From Sinisalibacter lacisalsi (lineage in GTDB: Bacteria; Pseudomonadota; Alphaproteobacteria; Rhodobacterales; Rhodobacteraceae): a DNA stretch of 64,000 nt. The notes beneath the pieces were generated by a model, which saw nothing but the letters and a program-made list of their open reading frames with translations, had not been told where the DNA came from and did not search any database. Within the stretch, counting starts at the first letter, position 1. Each line of letters starts with the position of its first letter. The stretch lies in the NCBI RefSeq assembly GCF_014640115.1, contig NZ_BMGI01000001.1:1076501-1140500 (forward strand), in the 5' to 3' direction. Below, piece after piece: positions 43,472 through 51,492 of the stretch. A program made the translations under genes and the position numbers.

Positions 43472-44518
43472 TCAGCGGCCCTCCTTCAGGCGCAGGCGCG
43501 GGTCGATCACCCCGATCAGGATGTCGATCGCGAGGTTGGCCAGAACGAAGAAGATGCCCGAGACCATCACCACCGCCATCACCGCGTTGAGATCGTTCTG
43601 CATGATCGATTCCAGCCCGTGCGAGGCGAAGCCGCCCCATGCGAAAACCATTTCCACCACGAAGGCGTTGCCGATCAGGGAGGCGAATTCGAGCCCCATG
43701 ATGGTGAGCGGCGCGATCGAGGAGAGCTTGAGCAGGTAGCGGAACGTCACAACCCGGTCGGGCACGCCGAAGCTGCGCAGCGTCTGCACATGGTCGCGCC
43801 GGAGGTTCTCGATCATCGCCGAGCGGGTCAGCCGCATGATCTGGCCGATGCCCGAAAGCGCCAGCGCGAAAGCGGGGAAGGCGAGGTGCTGCAGGGCGCT
43901 GCGCACCACGTCGAGCCGCCCGGCCAGGAGCCCGTCGATCAGCAGAAGGCCGGTCGGACCGCCGGGGAGCTCAATGCCGCGGTCGATCCGCCCGAGAAGC
44001 GGCCAGTCGCTGAGGTAGAAGGCGGCGAAGAGTTGCAGAAGGATCGCCACGAGAAAGGCGGGCATGGTGACGCCGACCATCGAGATCAGGCGCAGGAGCG
44101 TATCGACCCAGCCGTTTCGGTAGCGCGCCGCAAGCACACCGAGCGGCACGCCGAGAACCATCATCAGCAGCAGGGTGACGAGCACCAGTTCGAGCGTGGC
44201 CGGCAGAAGCCGCAGGATCTGTTCGGTCACCGGCCGGCCCGAAATCAGCGATACGCCGAAATCACCGCGCACGGCGCCGGACAGGAAGCGGAAATATTGC
44301 GTCGGCAGGGGATCGTTGAGCCCCATCTGTTCGCGCATCGCCTCGACCTGCTCGGCGCTGGCCGACGGTCCCATCGCCATGCGGGCTGGATCGCCGGGCA
44401 CGACGCGGGCGAGCGCGAAGATCATCAGCGACAGCACGAGCAGGATCACGGCGAAGCCGAGGATCCGTCTGAGCAGAAATTCAATGAAGCCCGATGCCAC
44501 GAAGAAGACCTTTCCCAT
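43472..44518 (-). CDS. Oligopeptide-type ABC transporter permease (DppB-like)
   Basis: A 348-residue inner-membrane permease. The N-terminal FLLRRILGFAVILLVLSLMIFALARVVPGDPARMAMG (about 14-50) is the family hallmark, and the coupling loop reads LRSFGVPDRVVTFRYLLKLSSIAPLTIMGLE. The middle has an insertion around 190-205 compared with short DppB proteins. It is the first structural gene of the operon, 89 bases after the LuxR-type regulator's stop. No strong ribosome site precedes the ATG, so the start is less certain. Confidence 0.93.
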   Translation of the reverse strand: MGKVFFVASGFIEFLLRRILGFAVILLVLSLMIFALARVVPGDPARMAMGPSASAEQVEAMREQMGLNDPLPTQYFRFLSGAVRGDFGVSLISGRPVTEQILRLLPATLELVLVTLLLMMVLGVPLGVLAARYRNGWVDTLLRLISMVGVTMPAFLVAILLQLFAAFYLSDWPLLGRIDRGIELPGGPTGLLLIDGLLAGRLDVVRSALQHLAFPAFALALSGIGQIMRLTRSAMIENLRRDHVQTLRSFGVPDRVVTFRYLLKLSSIAPLTIMGLEFASLIGNAFVVEMVFAWGGFASHGLESIMQNDLNAVMAVVMVSGIFFVLANLAIDILIGVIDPRLRLKEGR

Positions 44519-44607
44519 TCGACAGCGGCGAGGCTAACAGCGCGCCAAGCGAACGAGCCAGCGGTTTTGGGGATAGTTTTCGTGGCAATGAGGATAGGTT
44601 TTTTGCG

Positions 44608-46908
44608 CTATCCCTCGACCAACCCGGTTTGGCGCGCCACGGCAACCGCGGCCCTGCGGTCCGACACCTCGAGCTTGGTGAACAGGTTCTTGAGGTGGAA
44701 TTTCACCGTGGGCAGGCTCACCCCGAGATGATGGGCGATCTCCTTGTTCGAACAGCCCTCGACCACGAGGTGGAGCGCCCGCGTTTCCTGCCGCGAAAGC
44801 CCGCGCGCCCGCGCCGCGCCGGCGCGGTAGGCCGTCCGCAGGTTGCGCGGCACCGGCGCGCGGCGCATCGGGCCGCCGGCCATGCGCGGATCGTCGAGCA
44901 GGTCGATCACGAGCGGGCGCTCCTCGATGACCGGGGCGTAGCATTGCCGCGCGCTGCAGGTTTCGAGCGCCTCGGCAAGCATCCGGCGGGCCGCGTCGAC
45001 GCGGCCCTGGCGCCGCTCCGCCCAGGCCTGCCAGATCAGCACGCTGCGCGCCTGGCGCCAGGTGAGGTTCGGATTCTGCGCCATGCTGGCGAGGCGCTGG
45101 GCCAGCACCCGGTCGCGCGGACGCTCGAAGGTGTGTTGCCTCAGCCAGATCAACGCCTGCACGATATCCTCGGTGTCGCGCAGGTGGGTGAGGTTTTCAC
45201 CCGCGCTGTCCATCCAGACGCGGCCGATCCGGCTTGCCAGCGCCTCGAGCTTGCTCCGCGCCTCGGCGTGGCGGTGAACGGTTTGCAGCAGGATGATCTC
45301 GCGTTGCTCCACCAGCAGGCGGAACCGGCGCGTTCGCCACATCTGCACCCGCCAGCCTTCGAGATAAGCCATCGCCGCGTCGATCCCGCGCAACTGGAGC
45401 AGCGCCTCGGAGCCGAAGGCGAGCGCCTGCGCGGCGATGGTGGGCCACAGTTCGCCAAAGGCGAAGTGCTCCAGGGCGTGCGCGGCGAAATCGGCCATCG
45501 GCTCAGGGTCGCCGCGCTCGTAGGTGACGTGGGCACGCAGGAGGCGGAGGAACTGGTCATCCTGCGGCGTGTCGAACGGGGTGGCGGCGAGATCGAGGGC
45601 GGCGCGGTCGAGATGCGGCTGGGCTTTCGGCGCGGCCCCCGAGACGAGCTGCATGAGGGCGAGGTGAACGTGGATGTAGAAGGCGAGGTAGGGCGCGTTG
45701 CCCTTGCGGTAATGCATCAGCGCCCGTGCCGCCGTGGCCTCGACCTCGCCGCCGAGGCCACGGCGGATCTGGTCGTCGAGGGCGATGTTGTAGATCGCAC
45801 CGCGCAACAGGTGCGCGTCGGGAGGCAATTCGGCCAGCAGCGCCCCGTATTCCTGCATCATCTCCTCGCCCATGCGCCGATCGTCGTAGATCCCCATCAG
45901 CAGCCGGGTGACCCGAAGCTCCGCGTCTCCGGCGGTGTCGCGGTTGGCCAGTGCCAGGTCGAGCACCCGCCGCGCATAGCCCACCTGTCCGGTCTTCATC
46001 GTCGTCATCACCCGGAGCGCGACCACGCCCGGGTCGACCTCGTCGGGCCCGAACGCCGCGAGCACGTCATGCGCCGCCTGGGCGCCGTGCAGGTGGCCGA
46101 ACATCACCCCGCCACTCGATTTCAGAAGGTCGAGCGCCGCCTTGCGCCGCCCCGCCCGCAGCAGCGAGCGGATCGCGTGATCGGGCTGGCCGGAGCGAAA
46201 CAGAACTTCCGCCGTGCCGGGTGAAAGGGGTTCGGCCGCCAGCATGTCGCCGAGCATCTTCACCGCCACGCAGCTGCGGTTCAGCGACCAGACCCGCCGG
46301 GCGTCGACCTTCAGGAGCGGCGCCAGCCAGTGCAGCGCGTCACGCTGCCGATCGTCCAGCCGGTCTTCGGCAACGCCGTGACGGCTGAGGGCGAGGGCCT
46401 GCATCAGTTCGATGTGATCGGGTTCGAGCCGGGGCAGCACGACGTCGGCGAGAAAGGCCCGGATCGTGGCGTCATCGTCGGGAGACCGCGCCCGGTGCAT
46501 GGCGATGGCAGGCCAGCCGGAGGCAACTCCATCGGCCTCGGGGAGGAAAAGGTCGGCATTGCCGATCACCTCGAGGCGGCCATAGAGCGCGTGGCGGGCA
46601 TGATCGACGATGCTGGCCGGCCTGGCGGCGACGACCCAGAGCGCCTCCGTCGTTTCGGGCAGAACGATGGTTCGCCCCGGGTCCAGATCGACAAGCACCG
46701 GGCCGGGGCCCTGCGTCGGTTCGGGTGGCGCGCCGCGATGGACCGGGGCGCCGGTCATCTCCGCTATTCGCCGCAAGAGCCGGGACTTGCCCGCACCGGG
46801 CAGGGCATAAACAAGCCAAATGCCGGGCCCGCGCGCGACAAGCCGTGCGGCGAGGCTGTGCTGGAGGGCATCGAGACCGGCCGCCGGATCAGGGAGAATG
46901 GTGTTCAT
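44608..46908 (-). CDS. MalT-like LuxR-family transcriptional regulator (large ATP-binding type)
   Basis: A 766-residue regulator. The N-terminal NTPase part has Walker A YALPGAGKSRLLRR (about 36-49). A long helical, TPR-like middle follows (about 200-680). The C-terminal LuxR helix-turn-helix (about 698-760) is LSRQETRALHLVVEGCSNKEIAHHLGVSLPTVKFHLKNLFTKLEVSDRRAAV. It resembles MalT/LAL-type activators that bind ATP and an inducer. It is upstream of and on the same strand as the ABC/HyuA/DUF917 operon and may activate it. ATG at 46908 is preferred to a TTG 60 bases upstream. Its inducer is unknown. Confidence 0.88.
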   Translation of the reverse strand: MNTILPDPAAGLDALQHSLAARLVARGPGIWLVYALPGAGKSRLLRRIAEMTGAPVHRGAPPEPTQGPGPVLVDLDPGRTIVLPETTEALWVVAARPASIVDHARHALYGRLEVIGNADLFLPEADGVASGWPAIAMHRARSPDDDATIRAFLADVVLPRLEPDHIELMQALALSRHGVAEDRLDDRQRDALHWLAPLLKVDARRVWSLNRSCVAVKMLGDMLAAEPLSPGTAEVLFRSGQPDHAIRSLLRAGRRKAALDLLKSSGGVMFGHLHGAQAAHDVLAAFGPDEVDPGVVALRVMTTMKTGQVGYARRVLDLALANRDTAGDAELRVTRLLMGIYDDRRMGEEMMQEYGALLAELPPDAHLLRGAIYNIALDDQIRRGLGGEVEATAARALMHYRKGNAPYLAFYIHVHLALMQLVSGAAPKAQPHLDRAALDLAATPFDTPQDDQFLRLLRAHVTYERGDPEPMADFAAHALEHFAFGELWPTIAAQALAFGSEALLQLRGIDAAMAYLEGWRVQMWRTRRFRLLVEQREIILLQTVHRHAEARSKLEALASRIGRVWMDSAGENLTHLRDTEDIVQALIWLRQHTFERPRDRVLAQRLASMAQNPNLTWRQARSVLIWQAWAERRQGRVDAARRMLAEALETCSARQCYAPVIEERPLVIDLLDDPRMAGGPMRRAPVPRNLRTAYRAGAARARGLSRQETRALHLVVEGCSNKEIAHHLGVSLPTVKFHLKNLFTKLEVSDRRAAVAVARQTGLVEG

Positions 46909-47106
46909 CGCGCCGAAACTGCCACGTTCCCGCGCCAAGGAGAAGCCGCTAGACGGCAGCGCGGACAAGATCGCCGAGCTGCATGGCGGGTGTTGCCGAT
47001 GCCGTCCGCAACGCGATGACCGGATTGAAACCGAAGGTGCTGTTGTGCGTGGCGCCGCCGCCGATGAATTCGGACGGCATCGAACCGGTCACCGGCAAGC
47101 CTATGA
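46909..47106. other. Region without a recognised gene
   Basis: Frames on both strands have no recognisable product or ribosome site. It probably contains the promoter of the LuxR-type regulator and the decayed 5' part of the sensor-kinase remnant that begins at 47107. Confidence 0.4.
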
Positions 47107-47466
47107 GAAGGGGTCGCGGAGGAGCGCGAGCGCATTGCCCGCGACATCCATGGCAATATCGGTTTGCAATTGATGGGCGCGCTCCACAGCCGGGGGATCG
47201 CCCGCAAGGACATGATGATCCGCGAAACGCTGACCGACCTGCGCGACATCATCAACAACGCCTCGCACCCCGAACTTTGGCTGGACGAAATGCTGGCCGA
47301 CCTGCGCTCGCAGATTTCCGAACACCTGTGCGCCGCCGGTGTGACGATGGCATGGAAGGTGGAAAACGCCGGGCCCGCCGTCTTGCCGCTCAGCGCCGCG
47401 CATAGCGTGCGCTCGGTTGTTCGCGAGGCCGTCCAGAATGCCCTGAAACACGGCCAGCACCGCGTT
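47107..47466 (+). pseudogene. Remnant of a NarX/UhpB-type sensor histidine kinase
   Basis: A frame open from 47107 (after a TGA at 47104-47106) encodes a HisKA_3-type segment with no proper start: EGVAEERERIARDIHGNIGLQLMGALHS carries the H-box with its phosphorylatable His (codon 47149-47151). It goes on through ETLTDLRDIINNAS to SVRSVVREAVQNALKHGQ, the N box of the ATPase domain. Homology stops there, before the G boxes, and the reading frame runs into unrelated sequence antisense to the next gene. Sensor, HAMP and most of the ATPase are gone, so it is a fragment that cannot work as a kinase. Confidence 0.75.
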
Positions 47467-47474
47467 CCTTTCGC

Positions 47475-47828
47475 CTATGCGCTACCTTCTTCGGTGGATT
47501 GCGAGAAAACCCGCCGCGCGATCCATGTGCCGACGGCACCGGCCAGCAGATGCGCGATGAACAGCGCGCCGATCCATTGCGCCCGCCCTTCGGGAGGCAC
47601 CACCGTCACCGCCGCGATCGAGACCAGCAGCCAGAGCACCAGGGCGGCCGCAAGGGCGGTGTGCCACGAGTTCTCACCCCTCCGGCTGTCGCGACGGGCA
47701 ACCGCGAGACCAACGGCCAGGGCCGAGACGATCCCGAAGGCATAGGCGATGACCAACGCGATGATGGTGCCCACCACCATGCCGCCGATGATCAGGCGCC
47801 CGATGCCTGCGTATTCGCCCCTCGTCAC
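47475..47828 (-). CDS. Small integral membrane protein, possibly 5'-truncated
   Basis: About 117 residues with three hydrophobic segments: GRLIIGGMVVGTIIALVIAYAFGIVSALAVGLAVA, TALAAALVLWLLVSIAAVTVV and WIGALFIAHLLAGAVGTWIARRVF. No family was recognised. A GTG at 47828 could start it, and an ATG at 47780 is the next option. The sequence upstream of 47828 is antisense to a Sel1-repeat fragment, so its original 5' end may be lost. Its 3' end abuts the kinase remnant. Whether it is still functional is unclear. Confidence 0.5.
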   Translation of the reverse strand: MTRGEYAGIGRLIIGGMVVGTIIALVIAYAFGIVSALAVGLAVARRDSRRGENSWHTALAAALVLWLLVSIAAVTVVPPEGRAQWIGALFIAHLLAGAVGTWIARRVFSQSTEEGSA

Positions 47829-48002
47829 CTGCTCGCCGAGCAGGGCTATGCACTGGCCCAGCTGGTCGTCGCCACCCTGTACTTGCGCGGCGAGGGCGTG
47901 CCGCAGGATGATGTTCAGGCTTGCGAGTGGGTGTGCCGCGCCGCCGCTTTGGGTTTGCCGCAGGCGCAAGAGATGGCCAATAGCGAGAACCTCGGTTGTT
48001 GA
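47829..48002 (+). pseudogene. Sel1-repeat protein fragment
   Basis: The plus-strand frame from 47829 to the TGA at 48000-48002 encodes LLAEQGYALAQLVVATLYLRGEGVPQDDVQACEWVCRAAALGLPQAQEMANSENLGC, a clear Sel1-like repeat (A-x2-G-x2-x-A-Q-x3-G-x2-Y-x2-G-x-G-V-x-x-D) plus the start of another. No start codon or signal peptide precedes it, and upstream sequence belongs to the minus-strand membrane gene, so it is the 3' end of a lost gene. Confidence 0.75.
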
Positions 48003-48532
48003 AGCCTGACATTATGCCGGATCGCGCGCCGCGCACCAAATGCCGCGTTATCTTCCGCCAGTTTCGGCGCGACAGGCTTCGTGGACTTCGCGCATCATCC
48101 GGATAGATCGAGCACACTGGCTGCCGGGATCGGGAACCTTGGCCTCAATTTCGCGTTTCACGATGCGGCAAGCCAGCTTTCCGTGCTGAGCCAATGCGCA
48201 AACGCTCTTGCCCTCAAGCCATGACAGCCGCGCGACGGCGAAGGGCGGAGCGAAGCGCCCCGACCCCGCCATCCCGGTTCGACGGCCTGGTCGGTGGAGA
48301 AATGGTGCCGGCCATTGCAGCCGTGTCCGCTGTCGACGGTCTTGCGGCTGCGATGCATCTCGCGACGACCTGGCTCTTGGAATCCGGACCTGGCACCGCC
48401 CACAGCGTGTTATTCGCGAATCGCCTAACCCAGATCAGCCTGCCTGACCCGGTTCAATGCCATTCTCGCGCTCGTTGGGAGAAACCGCTTGGCAGATGCC
48501 TTTCGGGTTGCTCCCGTGAAAGGATATGGAAG
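48003..48532. other. Intergenic region without a recognised gene
   Basis: A 530-base stretch with short frames on both strands that show no family features or convincing starts. It may contain more decayed coding sequence linked to the remnants at 47107-48002 and the promoter of the OmpA-type lipoprotein gene; AAAGGA at 48519-48524 is the ribosome site of that gene. Confidence 0.45.
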
Positions 48533-49177
48533 ATGGGCAGACATGGAAAAACACTCGCAGTTGTCGTGACCGCTGCAACACTCGCGCTCGTTGGCTGTAC
48601 GAACACCGACGGCACCGCCAACCAGACCGCAACCGGTGCCGTGATCGGTGGGGTGACCGGGGCGGTGGCCGGGCAGGCCATCGGTGGAAGCGCCCAGGCG
48701 ACCGTGATCGGTGGCGCCATCGGCGCAGCCGTCGGAGGCGCGATCGGTGCGAATTTGGCGACCCAGGAAAGCGAACTGCGCCAATCGCTGGCCGGGACAG
48801 GTGCCATTGTCACCAATACCGGGTCGCAACTCTACGTGGTCCTGCCCGAGACGGTGACGTTCCGCACCGCGTCGGCAGTCGTCGACCCGGGATTCCGCCC
48901 GGCATTGAGGGCGGTCTCGGCGAGCCTCCAGCGCCACCCCAATTCCACGGTTCGCGTCATCGGCCATACCGATAACATCGGGTCGGCCACCTACAACAAC
49001 CAGCTGAGCGAGGATCGCGCAATGGCGGTTGCCCGCGAGCTTGTGGCCGCGGGAACGCGCTCGACACGCATCACGGTGACCGGGCGTGGCTATTACGAGC
49101 CGATCGCATCCAACGCATCCGCCGCGGGACGTGCCGAGAACCGCAGGGTCGAGATCGTGATCACCCCGACCAACTGA
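48533..49177 (+). CDS. OmpA-family lipoprotein with glycine-zipper domain (YiaD-like)
   Basis: A 214-residue envelope protein. The lipoprotein signal peptide ends LALVGC with Cys22 as lipidation site. A glycine zipper follows (ATGAVIGGVTGAVAGQAIGGSAQATVIGGAIGAAVGGAIGANLA, about 34-77), then an OmpA C-terminal domain (about 103-212) with TVRVIGHTDNIGSATYNNQLSEDRAMAVARELV and GRAENRRVEIVI, which binds peptidoglycan. It would tie the outer membrane to the cell wall. The ATG at 48533 is supported by AAAGGA eight bases upstream. Confidence 0.93.
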   Translation: MGRHGKTLAVVVTAATLALVGCTNTDGTANQTATGAVIGGVTGAVAGQAIGGSAQATVIGGAIGAAVGGAIGANLATQESELRQSLAGTGAIVTNTGSQLYVVLPETVTFRTASAVVDPGFRPALRAVSASLQRHPNSTVRVIGHTDNIGSATYNNQLSEDRAMAVARELVAAGTRSTRITVTGRGYYEPIASNASAAGRAENRRVEIVITPTN

Positions 49178-49489
49178 GCGCGGGACTGAAGCACCGAAGT
49201 GGGACGGGCCGGGGAAACCCGCGCCCGTCCCGGTCATTTCACGATGCCGCGAAAGCCGCGCGAAGATGCCAAGGCACCAACCTGGATCAGTCCCGGCCCC
49301 GGTGTATGACGATAAGGTTTTCACGACGGCGCCAAATTCCGCCGTCAATTGTTTGTTCCCAGTAATGGCGAAGCTTCCCCGCCCGGTAAACGGAAGTCTT
49401 TCCGAACCGGCGGGGCGGCTTCGTCAATTCAACCGGCCCGCCGGCACGCCAGGCGGAGGCCCCGGCGCAGGTTCCTGCGCGATGGAAAT
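49178..49489. other. Convergent intergenic region with terminator-like repeat
   Basis: No gene was recognised in these 312 bases. They contain the inverted repeat at 49201-49231 and otherwise only short frames without features. Confidence 0.5.
49201..49231 (+). terminator. Inverted repeat after the OmpA-type lipoprotein gene
   Basis: gggacggg (49201-49208) pairs with cccgtccc (49224-49231); the loop contains a second small GGGG/CCC pairing. The following bases (ggtcatttc) hold only a short T run, so termination is probably moderate. Confidence 0.5.
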
Positions 49490-50233
49490 TCAGCGCAGAA
49501 TTGGGCCGTCCTGATCGAGGTAGGTCGTGTCGAAATCCGCGATGTCGCGAAGGCGGGGGAAATCGTCGAAAACGACGCGTCCTTTCTGGAACGTCACCAA
49601 GCCATCTTCACGCAGTTTGCGCAGCACGCGGTTCACATGCACGGCGCTCAACCCGAGCGTATCGGCGAGGTGATACTGCGTCAGCGGACAGTCGAACCCT
49701 GTCTGGTCGCCCAGCCCCACGAGTTGCAGCCGCGCGCCAAGCTCGAGCAGGAAATGCGCCATGCGCTGTTCCGCCGTACGGCGGCCGAGGTTGACCAGGT
49801 GCTCCACCACCATCGCCTCGTCCCGCGAGGCCGCCCAGAGAACGGCGGTCGCAAGCCGCGGCGCGTGGGAGAAGGCATCGAGGATGTCATGTGCGAGCAC
49901 TTCGGATGCTTCGATGCGCGTTATGGCCTCGATGGTGTGATCGGATGTGCGGAACAGAACGCTCCGCAGCCCGAGGAAATCGCCCGGGATCTGGATATCG
50001 ACGATCTGCCGTTCGCCATCGGGAAGCATCTTGTAGGAACAGGCCCAGCCCGTGGACAGGATGAAGGCCGAGGCCTTCGTCTGGCCTTCGTGGATCAATT
50101 CGTGCCCGGCCTGAAAGGTTCTGCTCCGCCGGTCAAAGCGCGACAGCGTCGCAAGGTCGGACTCCGACAAGGCGACGAAAGCGGAGAGCTTTCGGGTCAG
50201 TGGGCTTTGCAGGTTCAACATTCGGGTTTCCAT
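49490..50233 (-). CDS. Crp/Fnr-family transcriptional regulator
   Basis: A 247-residue regulator with an N-terminal effector barrel (about 15-125) and a C-terminal winged helix: LTQYHLADTLGLSAVHVNRVLRKLREDGLVTFQKGRVVF (about 178-216). The recognition helix SAVHVNRVLRKLR is of the subgroup common in Rhizobiales and Rhodobacterales whose ligands are unknown. There is no FNR Cys cluster. ATG at 50233 or 50221 is possible. Neighbours are envelope and stress genes, with no clear target operon. Confidence 0.88.
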   Translation of the reverse strand: METRMLNLQSPLTRKLSAFVALSESDLATLSRFDRRSRTFQAGHELIHEGQTKASAFILSTGWACSYKMLPDGERQIVDIQIPGDFLGLRSVLFRTSDHTIEAITRIEASEVLAHDILDAFSHAPRLATAVLWAASRDEAMVVEHLVNLGRRTAEQRMAHFLLELGARLQLVGLGDQTGFDCPLTQYHLADTLGLSAVHVNRVLRKLREDGLVTFQKGRVVFDDFPRLRDIADFDTTYLDQDGPILR

Positions 50234-50393
50234 GCGGGGTAGGCGGCAATCCATTCATTGACTGCAGATGGCCGAAAAGTGGCGCCTCGGGCTGCTCTGC
50301 ATCAGTCGATGATAACAGAAAATGGGTATAGTCGTGAAATCTTCTGGCCAAACGAGGCTGTTCCCTTGCCCTTAGCTTGAAAGCGAAGCGCTC

Positions 50394-50627
50394 ATGTCCA
50401 TTCCCAACGATGTTTCCGGAACCGCCGCGCTGGCGATCTGCGAGTCGCTGCTGCTTGCGCTGAACGATCACAACATCCTGCCGGAGAAAGAAATCGTCGG
50501 GATTCTCGAAGACGCCGCCGCGGCGCACGAACTTGCGCCCTCGGGCGATCGCGATGCGTTGCACAGGGCAGTGGCCACGCTGATCAACGGTATCCTGGCT
50601 GGCGGCAACTCCGTGCGCCGGCGCTGA
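50394..50627 (+). CDS. Small hypothetical protein
   Basis: A 77-residue, helical, soluble protein (MSIPNDVSGTAALAICESLLLALNDHNILPEKEIVGILEDAAAAHELAP...ATLINGILAGGNSVRRR). The pattern of a helix pair around DHNILPEKEI is like short Alphaproteobacterial proteins of unknown role. It is divergent from the Crp/Fnr gene, with 160 bases between. Codon use fits a real gene. Confidence 0.6.
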   Translation: MSIPNDVSGTAALAICESLLLALNDHNILPEKEIVGILEDAAAAHELAPSGDRDALHRAVATLINGILAGGNSVRRR

Positions 50628-50636
50628 GCGCAGCGG

Positions 50637-50792
50637 TCACAGACGGCCCGTGACGACCAGCGCGATCAGGATCAGCACGATGAGACCGAGCGTGCCGCTG
50701 GGGCCGTAGCCCAAAGACCGGCTGTGGCCCCAGATCGGAAGAACGCCAAGCATCGTCACGACAAGCACTGCGATGAGAATGGTGCCAAGCAT
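50637..50792 (-). CDS. DUF3309 small membrane protein
   Basis: A 51-residue protein (MLGTILIAVLVVTMLGVLPIWGHSRSLGYGPSGTLGLIVLILIALVVTGRL) with two membrane helices joined by the family signature P-x-W-x-H-S-R-x-x-G-Y-G-P-S-G. DUF3309 proteins are widespread in Proteobacteria and often sit among stress genes; their function is unknown. It is in the minus-strand set of small genes. Confidence 0.85.
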   Translation of the reverse strand: MLGTILIAVLVVTMLGVLPIWGHSRSLGYGPSGTLGLIVLILIALVVTGRL

Positions 50793-50821
50793 GGCGGCCT
50801 TTCGTTCACTCGAATTGAAAA

Positions 50822-50859
50822 ACGGCCCCGCCGCGAGAGGGACACCGCGGCGGGGCCGT
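50822..50859 (-). terminator. Strong rho-independent terminator
   Basis: A perfect 13-bp GC-rich stem (acggccccgccgc 50822-50834 with gcggcggggccgt 50847-50859) with a 12-base loop, followed on the minus strand by TTTTTC. It ends the transcript of the lysine-rich small gene just upstream. Confidence 0.85.
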
Positions 50860-50871
50860 CCGGCAATGGGC

Positions 50872-51033
50872 TCATCCCTTGTGAGGAAGAGCCTTTCCCT
50901 TGCCGAACGCCTTCTGAAATGCCGCGTCGGTCTGGTTCGTTTTGCCTTCGGACTCGCGGGATTTGTATTCGCTCAATTTCTTGGAACTTTTCGGGGTTCC
51001 GGCCCCCGCCTTCTTCTTCTTGTTCTTTTCCAT
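50872..51033 (-). CDS. Small lysine-rich protein
   Basis: A 53-residue basic protein with a start MEKNKKKKAGAGTPKSSKK and a second half ESEGKTNQTDAAFQKAFGKGKALPHKG. It has no membrane segment and should be cytoplasmic and unfolded; binding to nucleic acid is possible from its charge. No family was recognised. It is followed 13 bases later by a very strong terminator and preceded by the CsbD gene on the same strand. Confidence 0.6.
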   Translation of the reverse strand: MEKNKKKKAGAGTPKSSKKLSEYKSRESEGKTNQTDAAFQKAFGKGKALPHKG

Positions 51034-51069
51034 TGCTGCGCCCTTCCTTTCGTTTCGCCGTTCCCGGCA

Positions 51070-51243
51070 TCAGCTCTTGCGAAGAGCATCCTTTGCCTTG
51101 CCGAATGCGGTCTGGAGCGCCCCTTCGGCCTTCTCGATCTTGCCTTCGGCTTCGAGCGACGAGTCGTCCGATGCCTTGCCGATGCTTTCCTTGATGGCAC
51201 CCTTGGCTTTCTTGACGGTTCCCTTGATGCGGTCCTTGTCCAT
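51070..51243 (-). CDS. CsbD-family general stress protein
   Basis: A 57-residue protein of the CsbD family: MDKDRIKGTVKKAKGAIKESIGKASDDSSLEAEGKIEKAEGALQTAFGKAKDAL, with the repeated K-G-x2-K-x2-K-G helices. CsbD proteins accumulate under general stress; a biochemical role is unknown. The start at 51243 is used because the upstream in-frame codons give no CsbD-like sequence. It precedes the lysine-rich gene, with 36 bases between. Confidence 0.88.
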   Translation of the reverse strand: MDKDRIKGTVKKAKGAIKESIGKASDDSSLEAEGKIEKAEGALQTAFGKAKDALRKS

Positions 51244-51492
51244 GGTCCGGTATCCTGTCTGGGGCTGTGTCGCAGCCGGTTGGAGGCTGCAGAATCGGCC
51301 TGACTCCGGCCGACCATGGAAAACATCTTCGCCGGTCGCGGCCCCGACGGCGCTAACCTGCATCAGCGATTCCGTCAGCGGCATCAGATAGACCGGGGTC
51401 TGCCGGGTGCATTGGCCCGATCGGCCATGTCCTCGGTATCGCGCGGTGCAGGCTGAGCGGCGCTACGCTCCACCGCCGTTCCGGCAGGCCGC

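Noticed and set aside
48048-48403. Small minus-strand frames before the OmpA-type lipoprotein gene
   Set aside because: No start signals or family similarity could be seen; left as an unassigned region.
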